A stretch of DNA of 5,427 nucleotides. Source: Methylovulum sp. Lineage in GTDB: Bacteria; Pseudomonadota; Gammaproteobacteria; Methylococcales; Methylomonadaceae. The stretch is taken from assembly GCA_028713595.1 (NCBI GenBank), contig JAQTNZ010000216.1:1-5427 (forward strand). Direction: 5' to 3'. This document shows, piece after piece, positions 1-5,427 of this stretch. Position numbers and translations under genes: made by a program. Every line of letters starts with the position of its first letter. The first letter of the stretch is position 1. The notes under the pieces are model-generated. The model was not told the DNA's origin and made no database searches. It was given only the letters and a program-made list of their open reading frames with translations.

Positions 1-3000
1 TCATCTTCGGCATAGCCCCAATAGTCTTTCCGTACCCGCAAATGCAGGTATTCGGCAAAGGCTTCGGCGAGCCTGTCAGCCAAGGCTTTGAGCATGATGG
101 AGTTGTAGTCATCAAGGTCATCGGCAAATTCTTGTAACTTGCTCTCGATGCCGATTCCCGTAGTGACTGCGAAGCCGCCGATGTAATCGGCGACAGCGCT
201 GTCTTTTGGGGCGATAAAATCAGACAGGCAGTAATTGGGGCGGCCTGGGGCTTTGACGTTTTGCTGGCGCAGGTGGTGCAGGGTTTCCAGCACCTCGGTA
301 CGGCTGTCATCGGTGTATACCAGCACATCATCACCGTCACTGTAAGCGGGGAAGAAGCCGACCACGGCGCGGGCGTCTAGCCAATTTTCGGCAACGATTT
401 GCTTGAGCATGGCTTGGGCATCGGCAAACAGTTTCCGCGCTTCACCACCGATGACTTCATCATCCAATATTTTCGGGTAACTGCCCGCCATCTCCCAGGT
501 TTGGAAAAACGTTGACCAATCAATAAAGTCCACTAGCGTGGCTAGTGCCACATCGTCAATGACCTTAATGCCCAAAAAACTAGGTTTGACGGGCAGGTGC
601 GCACCGAGCGCAAATTTATTGGCACGGGCAGCGGCGATACTGTGTTGTTTGGTTTTCGCCTCTTTGCCTTTGTGCCGCTCGCGCACCTGTACATATTCGG
701 CGCGGGTGCTGTTGACAAACTCGTCTTTCAGCTCGTTGCTCAACAAATTGCTGGCGACCCCGACGGCGCGGGAGGCATCGGTGACATAAAGGGTCGCACC
801 CGTGTAATGGGGTTCGATCTTTACGGCGGTGTGGGCGCGTGAGGTGGTCGCCCCGCCTATCATCAGCGGGATGGTGAAGCCTTGCCGCTGCATTTCTTTG
901 GCGATATGCACCATTTCATCCAAGGACGGCGTAATCAAGCCGCTAAGGCCGATAATATCAACTTTTTCCAGCCGTGCGGTTTGCAGGATTTTTTCGGCGG
1001 GCACCATCACACCCAAATCGATCACTTCGTAATTGTTGCACTGCAAAACCACGCCGACGATGTTTTTGCCGATGTCGTGGACATCGCCTTTGACGGTCGC
1101 CATGAGGATTTTGCCGTTGGTTTGCCGATCACCGGCGGCTTTGTCGGCTTCCATAAACGGCATCAAATAGGCCACGGCTTTTTTCATGACCCGCTCCGAT
1201 TTGACGACTTGCGGCAAGAACATTTTACCTGCGCCAAACAAATCGCCGACCACGTTCATGCCATCCATCAACGGCCCTTCAATGACATGCAAGGGGCGTT
1301 CGGCTTCCAATCGTGCCGCTTCGGTGTCCTCGTCAATAAAGTCGGTGATGCCTTTAACCAAGGCATGTTCCAAGCGTTTGCCGACCGGCCAGCCGCGCCA
1401 TTCCTGCTCTTCTGGCTTGCTGTCGTTGGTGCTGCCATCGCCTTTGTATTTTTCCGCCAATTCCAGCAATTTTTCGGTGCCACTACCATCATGCCGGTTA
1501 AGGATCACGTCTTCGACGGCATCACGCAAATCACGGGGAATATCTTCATAAATCGCCAATTGTCCGGCGTTAACGATACCCATCGACATACCCGCTTGGA
1601 TGGCATGGTATAAAAACACTGCATGGATAGCTTCGCGCACGGGGTTGTTGCCACGGAACGAAAACGACACGTTGGACACGCCGCCCGAAACCAAGGCGTG
1701 TGGCAAGGTCTGTTTGATGATGCGGGTGGCTTCGATAAAATCGACCCCGTAATTGTTATGCTCTTCTATGCCTGTGGCGACGGCGAAGATATTCGGGTCA
1801 AAAATGATGTCTTCGGGTGGGAAGCCGATGTGTCCGACCAAAATTTTATAGGCGCGTTGGCAAATCTCGACCTTACGCGCTTGGGTGTCGGCTTGGCCGA
1901 CTTCATCAAAGGCCATGACAATCACCGCCGCGCCATAGCGTTTGACCAGCTTGGCGTGGCGGATAAAGGCCTCTTCGCCTTCTTTCATGGAAATGGAGTT
2001 GACGATGCCCTTGCCTTGGATACATTTTAGCCCGGCCTCAAGAATGTCCCATTTTGAGGAGTCGAGCATAATCGGCACCTTGGCAATATCGGGTTCGGCA
2101 GCGATCAGCATCAAAAACCGCACCATCGCGTCTTTGGATTCCAACATGCCTTCATCCATATTGATGTCGATGATTTGGGCGCCGTTTTCGACCTGTTGTT
2201 TGGCAACGCTTAAGGCGGCTTCGTAATTGCCCTCAATAATGAGTTTATTAAAGGCCGCCGATCCGGTGACATTGGTGCGCTCGCCGACATTGACAAACAA
2301 GCTGTCCGGGCCAATGGACATGGCTTCTTGCCCAGATAGCCGGCATTGCTTAGGGATGTCGGGGATAGTGCGTGGCGGGTATTTTTGCACCGCTTCGGCA
2401 ATGGCTTTGATGTGGGCGGGGGTGGTGCCGCAACAGCCGCCGATGATGTTAAGAAAACCGCTGGCGGCCCATTCATCCAACTCTGCCGCCATCGCTTCTG
2501 CCGATTCATCGTATTCACCAAACGCATTTGGCAGGCCCGCGTTAGGATGGGCGGACACCCGTGTATCGGCAATAGTAGATAATTCGGCTATGTATTGGCG
2601 CAATTCTTTTGCGCCCAGGGCGCAGTTAAAGCCAAAAGAAATCGGTTCTATATGTTTGAGCGAATGCCAAAATGCGGCGACAGTTTGGCCTGATAGCGTC
2701 CGTCCCGATGCGTCGGTAATCGTGCCGGAGATCATCACCGGCAGTTTATAGCCTAGCGTGTCGAAGACATTTGCCACGGCAAAGGCGGCGGCTTTGGCAT
2801 TGAGAGTGTCAAAAATGGTTTCGATCAGGATAATGTCGGCGCCGCCGTCAATCAAGCCACGGGTGGCTTCGGTGTAAGTGACGACCAATTCATCAAAAGA
2901 AATATTGCGGAAACCAGGATCGTTGACATCGGGCGACATGGACGCGGTGCGGCTGGTAGGGCCTAACACGCCCGCGACAAAACGCGGCTTATCGGGGGTT

Positions 3001-3356
3001 TTTAGGCTGTAGTTGTCCGCCGCCGATTTGGCTAGCCGTGCGCCTTCCAAATTGAGTTCATAAACCAAGGTTTCCATGCCGTAATCGGCCATCCCGACAC
3101 TGTTGGAATTAAAGGTGTTGGTTTCGACAATATCGCTGCCCGCTTCAAAATAAGCGCTGTGTATGGCTTTGATGATGTCGGGCTGGGTCAGCGTCAATAA
3201 GTCATTGTTGCCTTTTAAATCGCGCTCCCAATGGGCAAAGCGGGCACCACGATAGTCTTTTTCATCCAGTTTATAGCCTTGGATCATCGTCCCCATTGCG
3301 CCATCGAGAAACAGGATTCTTTGGGACAGTAGCTGTTTTAATTGTGCTGATTTCAT
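1..3356 (-). CDS. metH: Cobalamin-dependent methionine synthase MetH (partial, C-terminus beyond window)
   Basis: Cytosolic enzyme that moves a methyl group from 5-methyltetrahydrofolate via cob(I)alamin to homocysteine, making methionine and tetrahydrofolate. The reading frame is open for 1118 codons from the ATG at 3356 to the window edge. Domains in order: homocysteine-binding barrel (about 1-325, opening with [11 protein letters not shown]), with zinc ligands Cys245 (FNCALG) and Cys308-Cys309 (GGCCGTTP); pterin-binding barrel (about 350-620, NVGERTN at 356-362); helical cap (about 650-740, [12 protein letters not shown]); B12 Rossmann domain (about 745-890, [11 protein letters not shown]), with cobalt-ligating His760 equivalent to E. 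coli His759; and most of the reactivation domain. The last translated residues are WGYAED. The family is about 1,230 residues long, so roughly 100 are missing, including the SAM-binding RPAPGYPACP motif. No frameshift was found, so the edge causes the truncation. The start aligns with E. coli MetH, but no clear Shine-Dalgarno precedes it. Confidence 0.98.
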   Translation of the reverse strand, partial: MKSAQLKQLLSQRILFLDGAMGTMIQGYKLDEKDYRGARFAHWERDLKGNNDLLTLTQPDIIKAIHSAYFEAGSDIVETNTFNSNSVGMADYGMETLVYELNLEGARLAKSAADNYSLKTPDKPRFVAGVLGPTSRTASMSPDVNDPGFRNISFDELVVTYTEATRGLIDGGADIILIETIFDTLNAKAAAFAVANVFDTLGYKLPVMISGTITDASGRTLSGQTVAAFWHSLKHIEPISFGFNCALGAKELRQYIAELSTIADTRVSAHPNAGLPNAFGEYDESAEAMAAELDEWAASGFLNIIGGCCGTTPAHIKAIAEAVQKYPPRTIPDIPKQCRLSGQEAMSIGPDSLFVNVGERTNVTGSAAFNKLIIEGNYEAALSVAKQQVENGAQIIDINMDEGMLESKDAMVRFLMLIAAEPDIAKVPIMLDSSKWDILEAGLKCIQGKGIVNSISMKEGEEAFIRHAKLVKRYGAAVIVMAFDEVGQADTQARKVEICQRAYKILVGHIGFPPEDIIFDPNIFAVATGIEEHNNYGVDFIEATRIIKQTLPHALVSGGVSNVSFSFRGNNPVREAIHAVFLYHAIQAGMSMGIVNAGQLAIYEDIPRDLRDAVEDVILNRHDGSGTEKLLELAEKYKGDGSTNDSKPEEQEWRGWPVGKRLEHALVKGITDFIDEDTEAARLEAERPLHVIEGPLMDGMNVVGDLFGAGKMFLPQVVKSERVMKKAVAYLMPFMEADKAAGDRQTNGKILMATVKGDVHDIGKNIVGVVLQCNNYEVIDLGVMVPAEKILQTARLEKVDIIGLSGLITPSLDEMVHIAKEMQRQGFTIPLMIGGATTSRAHTAVKIEPHYTGATLYVTDASRAVGVASNLLSNELKDEFVNSTRAEYVQVRERHKGKEAKTKQHSIAAARANKFALGAHLPVKPSFLGIKVIDDVALATLVDFIDWSTFFQTWEMAGSYPKILDDEVIGGEARKLFADAQAMLKQIVAENWLDARAVVGFFPAYSDGDDVLVYTDDSRTEVLETLHHLRQQNVKAPGRPNYCLSDFIAPKDSAVADYIGGFAVTTGIGIESKLQEFADDLDDYNSIMLKALADRLAEAFAEYLHLRVRKDYWGYAED

Positions 3357-3396
3357 GTGCGGGGTAACCGTTAGCAATAGATTTTTGGGATGAGAG

Positions 3397-3425
3397 CGTA
3401 TAATGATTGCGCAAAAGTGGGGCAA
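3397..3425 (-). promoter_or_regulatory. Candidate metH promoter
   Basis: On the minus strand TTGCCC (3425-3420) and TATACG (3402-3397) are separated by 17 bp, each matching four of six consensus bases. Transcription would start near 3390, giving a leader of about 34 nt before the metH ATG. The leader has no purine-rich ribosome-binding site and is too short for a cobalamin riboswitch. The -10 lies on top of the opposing TATAAT of the DUF2970 gene. This is a weak call based on hexamer match and spacing only. Confidence 0.3.
3399..3404 (+). promoter_or_regulatory. -10 element (TATAAT) of the DUF2970 gene
   Basis: A perfect sigma70 -10 hexamer, TATAAT, lies about 55 bp before the chosen start codon. 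No good -35 hexamer is seen at 16-18 bp upstream, and there is no TGn extension. The promoter may therefore be weak or activator dependent. The hexamer falls inside the longest possible reading frame of the downstream gene (ATG at 3390), which argues that translation starts later, at 3459. Confidence 0.5.
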
Positions 3426-3458
3426 ACACTATTATTTTTACCGAAAAAGGAGATGATG

Positions 3459-3647
3459 ATGACTAAACCGACGGCTATCCAAGTGATAAAAAGTGTTTTA
3501 TCGGCGTTTATCGGCGTACAAAGTGATGCAAACAGACAACAAGATTTTAGCCAAGGTTCCTTAAAAACCTATATTGTCGCAGGCATCGTGTTTACGGTGG
3601 TGTTTGTGGGGATAATCATCGTGGTGGTGTCAGCGGTGCTGGGCTAA
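3459..3647 (+). CDS. DUF2970-family small membrane protein
   Basis: A 62-residue protein beginning MTKPTAIQVIKSVLSAFIGV. The layout fits the DUF2970 family of proteobacterial small proteins: an N-terminal 'IKSVLSAFIGVQSDANRQQDF' type segment (about residues 9-30), then a single hydrophobic helix (about 38-60). I recognise the family from this pattern; its biochemical role is unknown. The basic and polar N-terminal half probably stays in the cytoplasm. The start is set by AAGGAG at 3447-3452, which sits 6 nt before the third of three tandem ATG codons (3453, 3456, 3459). Any of the three could serve, adding at most two methionines. An upstream in-frame ATG at 3390 is unlikely because it overlaps the -10 element. 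The gene is divergent from metH and ends at a hairpin terminator, so it is probably monocistronic. Confidence 0.85.
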   Translation: MTKPTAIQVIKSVLSAFIGVQSDANRQQDFSQGSLKTYIVAGIVFTVVFVGIIIVVVSAVLG

Positions 3648-3668
3648 GGCCGTTTTTACGCCGGCATT

Positions 3669-3697
3669 AAAAAAGCCCAAGCACAGCTTGGGCTTTT
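3669..3697. terminator. Bidirectional rho-independent terminator
   Basis: A perfect 12-bp stem, AAAAGCCCAAGC (3671-3682) and GCTTGGGCTTTT (3686-3697), encloses an ACA loop. Read on the plus strand it ends in four T; read on the minus strand the run of A at 3669-3674 becomes six T. It lies between the stop codons of two convergent genes (3647 and 3723), so it can stop transcription from both sides and is likely stronger for the minus-strand unit. Confidence 0.9.
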
Positions 3698-3722
3698 AGG
3701 TGTCGCCCGTCTTGCTGACCGG

Positions 3723-4181
3723 TTATTTTTTGACACCTTGTTTTACAGTGGCGACCACGTCTTTTGCCGCACCTGACACCATCTCGGAGAGACCACTGAA
3801 CAAGTTAGGCAAGGAAAAGCTTTCTTTGGTGATGAATTTCAGACGGATGAACGCCAAAATCAAAAAACCGGCCAAAGGCGGCATCAATTCCATAAAATAA
3901 GACATGAACGACCCGCCCATGCTTTGGAAGCCTTCTTGGTTTTTCCGGTCGCCGACACTGGTCACATCGCGCTCATAGCCTTCCGTGCCGACATCTTTGC
4001 CGCTGTCAGAAGAAACCATCAAGTCGGCCAGGTAGATGTTGACATCATACAGCAGCACTTGCGAGGCCAAAAAGACCGCCGCACAAATGCCCAGCCACAT
4101 AAATATATTGCTTGTTTTTGCTTTGATCCCCGACTGGTAAATCCATATAACAGCAAAAATCATTACTATCGCACCAATCAT
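3723..4181 (-). CDS. Hypothetical three-helix inner-membrane protein
   Basis: A 152-residue protein I do not recognise. Hydrophobic helices are visible at about 2-16 (IGAIVMIFAVIWIYQ), 25-45 (including MWLGICAAVFLAS) and 96-117 (ELMPPLAGFLILAFIRLKF). Between helices 2 and 3 lies a polar, glycine-, serine- and acid-rich loop of about 50 residues (SSDSGKDVGTEGYERDVTS). The C-terminal segment (about 125-152, GLSEMVSGAAKDVVATVKQG) could form an amphipathic helix lying on the membrane. The start ATG at 4181 is supported by AGAAGG a few bases upstream. The gene follows the exported-protein gene by only 25 bp on the same strand and ends at the bidirectional terminator, so the two are probably cotranscribed and may act together at the cell envelope. 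No catalytic or metal-binding motif is seen. Confidence 0.8.
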   Translation of the reverse strand: MIGAIVMIFAVIWIYQSGIKAKTSNIFMWLGICAAVFLASQVLLYDVNIYLADLMVSSDSGKDVGTEGYERDVTSVGDRKNQEGFQSMGGSFMSYFMELMPPLAGFLILAFIRLKFITKESFSLPNLFSGLSEMVSGAAKDVVATVKQGVKK

Positions 4182-4206
4182 AACTACACCCTTCTCTTTT
4201 AAAGTT

Positions 4207-4596
4207 TTATATTTTTGTCAAAAAATAGAACAAGAACGGACACTTGATAATCATCTCGGAGCCTTCTTTCTTGATGACTTTGCATGATTCGTATTTTTCT
4301 TGTCCGAGCTTGGTCTGCTTTTTAATTTCACCATTTTCCACAGCATATTTAATGGCTATTTTCATTTCTTTGGTTCGGCCTACCGAATCGGTGGCTGTGG
4401 TATTGAGGATACCATCGGCCTTGAAATCCCACTCAATTTTTACCGCCTTTTTTTCGCCGTCAAGTTTCGACGCTTCGGCATATAAATTCCATTTCCCTAA
4501 TATCTCCGAATTATCTTTTAATGCAACATCGGCATGAACAGAAAATGCCAATAACATGGCTGCAAATGGCAGTATCTTAATATATTTTTTTATCAT
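4207..4596 (-). CDS. Hypothetical small exported protein, lipocalin-like in outline
   Basis: A 129-residue protein with a clear Sec signal peptide: basic MIKKYIK, a hydrophobic core, and a probable signal peptidase I cut after SVHA (residue 22). The mature part of about 107 residues is rich in lysine and beta-prone alternation. It has ILGKWNLYAEA near its start, which resembles the Gly-x-Trp opening strand of lipocalin-like barrels; this is shape similarity, not a family assignment. Two cysteines (105 and 119) flank the last hairpin and could form a disulfide. The start is chosen because GAGG lies 9 nt upstream and the signal peptide begins there; a longer frame from 4653 overlaps the promoter. 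Codons are markedly A/T rich compared with metH, hinting at a different origin or weak selection. It is the first gene of a probable two-gene operon. The protein would be periplasmic or secreted, function unknown. Confidence 0.75.
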   Translation of the reverse strand: MIKKYIKILPFAAMLLAFSVHADVALKDNSEILGKWNLYAEASKLDGEKKAVKIEWDFKADGILNTTATDSVGRTKEMKIAIKYAVENGEIKKQTKLGQEKYESCKVIKKEGSEMIIKCPFLFYFLTKI

Positions 4597-4641
4597 TTTT
4601 CTTGTCCTCATAACATGATCTGCGTGAAACAAGAAGTTTAA

Positions 4642-4650
4642 ACTATACCA
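4642..4650 (-). promoter_or_regulatory. Extended -10 promoter of the exported-protein operon
   Basis: On the minus strand TGG directly precedes TATAGT (4647-4642), which fits the extended -10 pattern TGnTATAAT with five of six hexamer bases matching. The -35 region at 17 bp (TTAAAG) is poor, as is common for extended -10 promoters. Start of transcription would be near 4635, leaving a leader of about 40 nt before the ATG at 4596. Confidence 0.5.
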
Positions 4651-4740
4651 CACTTGCTATCGAGCTTTAAATTGCAATCGGCATTAATCGCCCGTCAAAC
4701 GGCTAAAAACCCTGTTGGGCTTGGGTTATTTGGCAAGCGG

Positions 4741-4774
4741 CCCCGGCCCTTGGCCCATGCGGGGAAAACGCATG
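4741..4774. repeat. GC-rich overlapping hairpins
   Basis: Two inverted repeats share bases and so exclude each other when single-stranded. The first pairs CCCCG (4741-4745) with CGGGG (4760-4764), with an inner GCC/GGC pairing around a CTT loop (4746-4754). The second pairs CATGCG (4756-4761) with CGCATG (4769-4774) around GGGAAAA. The patch is strikingly GC rich against AT-rich flanks. It lies upstream of the mapped plus-strand promoter, so it would only be RNA if an upstream or antisense transcript covers it; otherwise it acts as DNA or has no role. Confidence 0.4.
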
Positions 4775-4788
4775 TAACTGTATAGGTT

Positions 4789-4822
4789 TTATGGCCTAAT
4801 TACGTCCATAAGGGGCAATTAG
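4789..4822. promoter_or_regulatory. Candidate operator: overlapping interrupted dyads
   Basis: TTATGG (4789-4794) and CCATAA (4806-4811) form a 23-bp dyad with an 11-bp spacer, centred at 4800. Overlapping it, CTAATT (4796-4801) and AATTAG (4817-4822) form a second interrupted inverted repeat. The first dyad is centred about 60 bp before the predicted transcription start at about 4860, the position usual for a class I activator site. No known regulator's consensus is recognised, and 6-bp arms can arise by chance. Confidence 0.3.
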
Positions 4823-4825
4823 CTC

Positions 4826-4853
4826 TTGACATTAATCGTGCCTAAAGTATTAT
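4826..4853 (+). promoter_or_regulatory. Near-consensus sigma70 promoter of the 43-codon gene
   Basis: A perfect TTGACA (4826-4831) is followed after 16 bp by TATTAT (4848-4853), five of six bases of the -10 consensus. This is the best promoter in the window. Transcription should start near 4860, about 58 nt before the ATG at 4918. Confidence 0.75.
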
Positions 4854-4864
4854 GTAGCTTCCAT

Positions 4865-4882
4865 TTGCTACTCAACTAGCAA
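4865..4882 (+). promoter_or_regulatory. 5' leader hairpin of the 43-codon gene
   Basis: TTGCTA (4865-4870) and TAGCAA (4877-4882) pair around the loop CTCAAC. The 6-bp stem begins about five bases after the predicted transcription start. Hairpins at this position commonly protect mRNA from 5'-end-dependent RNase E decay; that role is an inference here. The ribosome-binding site lies well downstream and stays free. Confidence 0.4.
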
Positions 4883-4917
4883 TTTCTAAAATACAAAAAA
4901 TTACAGGTAGGACATCC

Positions 4918-5049
4918 ATGGGGTTCATCTTAGATCTCACTTCAATGTTAAAAGAGCCAGCTGGCATGGTCGGCGCGGTTGTAGTTATTGGTGCTATTTA
5001 TGCGTTAGTCAAATGGGTATTTGCTGAGCACCCAGACGACGAAAAATAA
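4918..5049 (+). CDS. 43-residue single-pass membrane microprotein
   Basis: This short frame starts at ATG 4918 and ends at TAA 5047-5049. It reads MGFILDLTSMLKEPAGMVGA for the first 20 residues, then a hydrophobic helix (about 16-36, GMVGAVVVIGAIYALVKWVF), and a short charged tail, AEHPDDEK. The helix has a small-residue face (Gly17, Gly20, Gly25) suitable for packing against a partner. I do not recognise the family. Support for a real gene is strong for its size: AGGTAGGA ends 5 nt before the ATG, a near-consensus promoter lies upstream, and a long perfect hairpin follows the stop. Small subunits of respiratory or other membrane enzymes, and small regulators of membrane proteins, have this architecture, but nothing here identifies a partner. 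Topology is unclear; the acidic tail with few basic residues does not follow the positive-inside rule clearly. It is likely monocistronic. Confidence 0.7.
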   Translation: MGFILDLTSMLKEPAGMVGAVVVIGAIYALVKWVFAEHPDDEK

Positions 5050-5074
5050 GCCGTCAACACATCCCGCCATACTT

Positions 5075-5113
5075 TAAGGCCGCTAACCGGTTTATGACAG
5101 GTTAGCGGCCTTA
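5075..5113 (+). terminator. Strong 14-bp hairpin after the 43-codon gene
   Basis: TAAGGCCGCTAACC (5075-5088) pairs perfectly with GGTTAGCGGCCTTA (5100-5113) around an 11-nt loop. It starts 25 bp after the stop codon. The sequence after the stem (GTCGTTCAGG) lacks a T run, so it is not a classical intrinsic terminator in the plus direction. It may act as a weak terminator or as a 3' stabiliser of the short upstream transcript. Confidence 0.6.
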
Positions 5114-5162
5114 GTCGTTCAGGGGGCGACAAATATTTACCACACGGATTGCAGTTTTATTT

Positions 5163-5168
5163 TACAAT
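5163..5168 (+). promoter_or_regulatory. Possible -10 element of the HTTM gene
   Basis: TACAAT matches five of six bases of the -10 consensus and lies 27 bp before the ATG at 5196, which would give a leader of about 20 nt. No acceptable -35 hexamer is seen at 16-18 bp. The surrounding AT richness makes a chance match likely. Confidence 0.2.
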
Positions 5169-5195
5169 TCATTCATTTTTTTGAAAAATGCTGAG

Positions 5196-5427
5196 ATGTA
5201 TAAATTGATCGCCTCCAAACTCCCCGCCTTGCTTGCCAAACAAGTCCCCGCCACCGGCATTGGCCTGTTCCGTATCGCCTACGGCTTGGTGAACCTACAA
5301 GAAATTCTGTTCTTGTATTATTTCAACCATCTGATTTTTGACCCGATCCCGTTTATAGATGTCGAGTTTCCGACCATCCCCCTGTTTTTATGCGTGTGGG
5401 GCGTGGTGGCCGCCGCCATTGCCGTTG
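5196..5427 (+). CDS. Probable HTTM-domain membrane protein (partial, N-terminus only)
   Basis: The frame from ATG 5196 stays open for 77 codons to the window edge. After a short amphipathic start (MYKLIASKLPALLAKQVPAT) it reads GIGLFRIAYGLVNLQEILFL (21-40), then YYFNHLIFDPIPFID, and a second hydrophobic helix from about 61 (IPLFLCVWGVVAAAIAV). The 'LFRI..G' helix followed by a short loop and an aromatic-proline stretch is typical of the N-terminus of HTTM proteins, multi-pass membrane proteins related to vitamin K-dependent gamma-carboxylase; bacterial members mostly have no proven substrate. The catalytic lysines and the C-terminal part, if present, are beyond the window. The start is not certain: the ribosome-binding site is poor, and an in-frame TTG at 5181 is an alternative. 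Codon use is like metH rather than like the AT-rich gene at 4207-4596. Confidence 0.6.
   Translation, partial: MYKLIASKLPALLAKQVPATGIGLFRIAYGLVNLQEILFLYYFNHLIFDPIPFIDVEFPTIPLFLCVWGVVAAAIAV

Larger units (their letters stand above)
4597..4917. other. Structured intergenic region between divergent small genes
   Basis: This 321-base stretch holds no protein gene I can support; the longest ATG-started frame I noticed in its GC-rich part is about 15 codons. It contains the leader and promoter of the minus-strand operon (to about 4650), a GC-rich patch with hairpins (about 4735-4775), interrupted dyads (4789-4822), a strong plus-strand promoter (4826-4853) and the leader of the 43-codon gene. A short inverted repeat AACCC/GGGTT (about 4709-4728), flanked by T-rich sequence, is also present but too weak to call. 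It matches no riboswitch class I know. Confidence 0.7.

Noticed and set aside
1268..1492. Minus-strand 74-codon frame inside metH
   Set aside because: It is in another frame of the same strand within uninterrupted metH coding sequence and reads as low-complexity shadow.
538..2751. Many plus-strand open frames of 60-240 codons, including one of 243 codons at 882-1613
   Set aside because: All lie antisense to metH, whose protein matches the family continuously across the region. Long antisense frames arise from its GC-rich codon use and have no promoter or ribosome-binding site.
3357..3400. Cobalamin or SAM riboswitch ahead of metH
   Set aside because: The leader is only about 34-45 nt and shows no B12-box or SAM-riboswitch features.
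3390..3458. N-terminal extension of the DUF2970 gene from ATG 3390
   Set aside because: The TATAAT element falls inside it, the extension has no family resemblance, and a strong AAGGAG sits before the ATG at 3459.
3700..4202. Plus-strand frames at 3700-3900 and 3924-4202
   Set aside because: They are antisense to the three-helix membrane protein gene, which has a ribosome-binding site and a coherent hydrophobic profile.
4244..4537. Plus-strand frames of 97 and 61 codons
   Set aside because: They are antisense to the exported-protein gene, which has a textbook signal peptide and ribosome-binding site.
4597..4653. Upstream start at 4653 for the exported protein
   Set aside because: It would place the extended -10 promoter inside the coding region and bury the signal peptide behind 19 extra residues.
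4680..4825. A known riboswitch or structured RNA in the intergenic region
   Set aside because: I compared it by eye with cobalamin, TPP, glycine, c-di-GMP, fluoride and guanidine types and found no conserved core; it also lies upstream of the promoter.
5181..5195. TTG start for the HTTM gene
   Set aside because: No ribosome-binding site precedes it, and the ATG at 5196 fits the usual N-terminus length; kept only as an alternative.

Overview
The window looks like chromosomal DNA from a gammaproteobacterium. This rests on a MetH that reads almost in register with the E. coli enzyme, a DUF2970-type small membrane protein and sigma70-like promoters. A methanotroph-like lineage such as Methylococcales is possible but is only an impression. 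No tRNA, rRNA, CRISPR array, transposase or integrase is visible.

Layout. Positions 1-3356 (minus strand) hold most of metH, the cobalamin-dependent methionine synthase, cut by the left window edge so that about the last 100 residues are missing. A short divergent promoter region (about 3357-3452) separates it from a 62-residue DUF2970-type membrane protein on the plus strand (3459-3647). A bidirectional hairpin terminator (3669-3697) divides that gene from a convergent two-gene minus-strand unit. The first gene of that unit encodes a small exported protein (4596-4207) and the second a three-helix membrane protein (4181-3723); neither has a function I recognise. The unit has an extended -10 promoter near 4642-4650.

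The stretch 4597-4917 has no credible protein gene, but it is structured. It holds a GC-rich island with two mutually exclusive hairpins, overlapping interrupted dyads, and a near-consensus promoter (TTGACA, 16 bp, TATTAT). That promoter drives an unannotated 43-codon gene (4918-5049) for a single-pass membrane microprotein. Its predicted transcript carries a hairpin right at the 5' end and a perfect 14-bp stem after the stop codon, as expected of a short, stable, probably abundant mRNA. At the right edge (5196-5427) the N-terminal 77 codons of a probable HTTM-domain (vitamin K-dependent carboxylase-like) membrane protein begin.

The metH and DUF2970 genes are ordinary housekeeping or conserved loci. 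The part most worth a second look is 3723-5113: three small membrane or exported proteins of unknown role and a non-coding region richer in structure than its length needs. No link in function between the three is shown by the sequence beyond adjacency.
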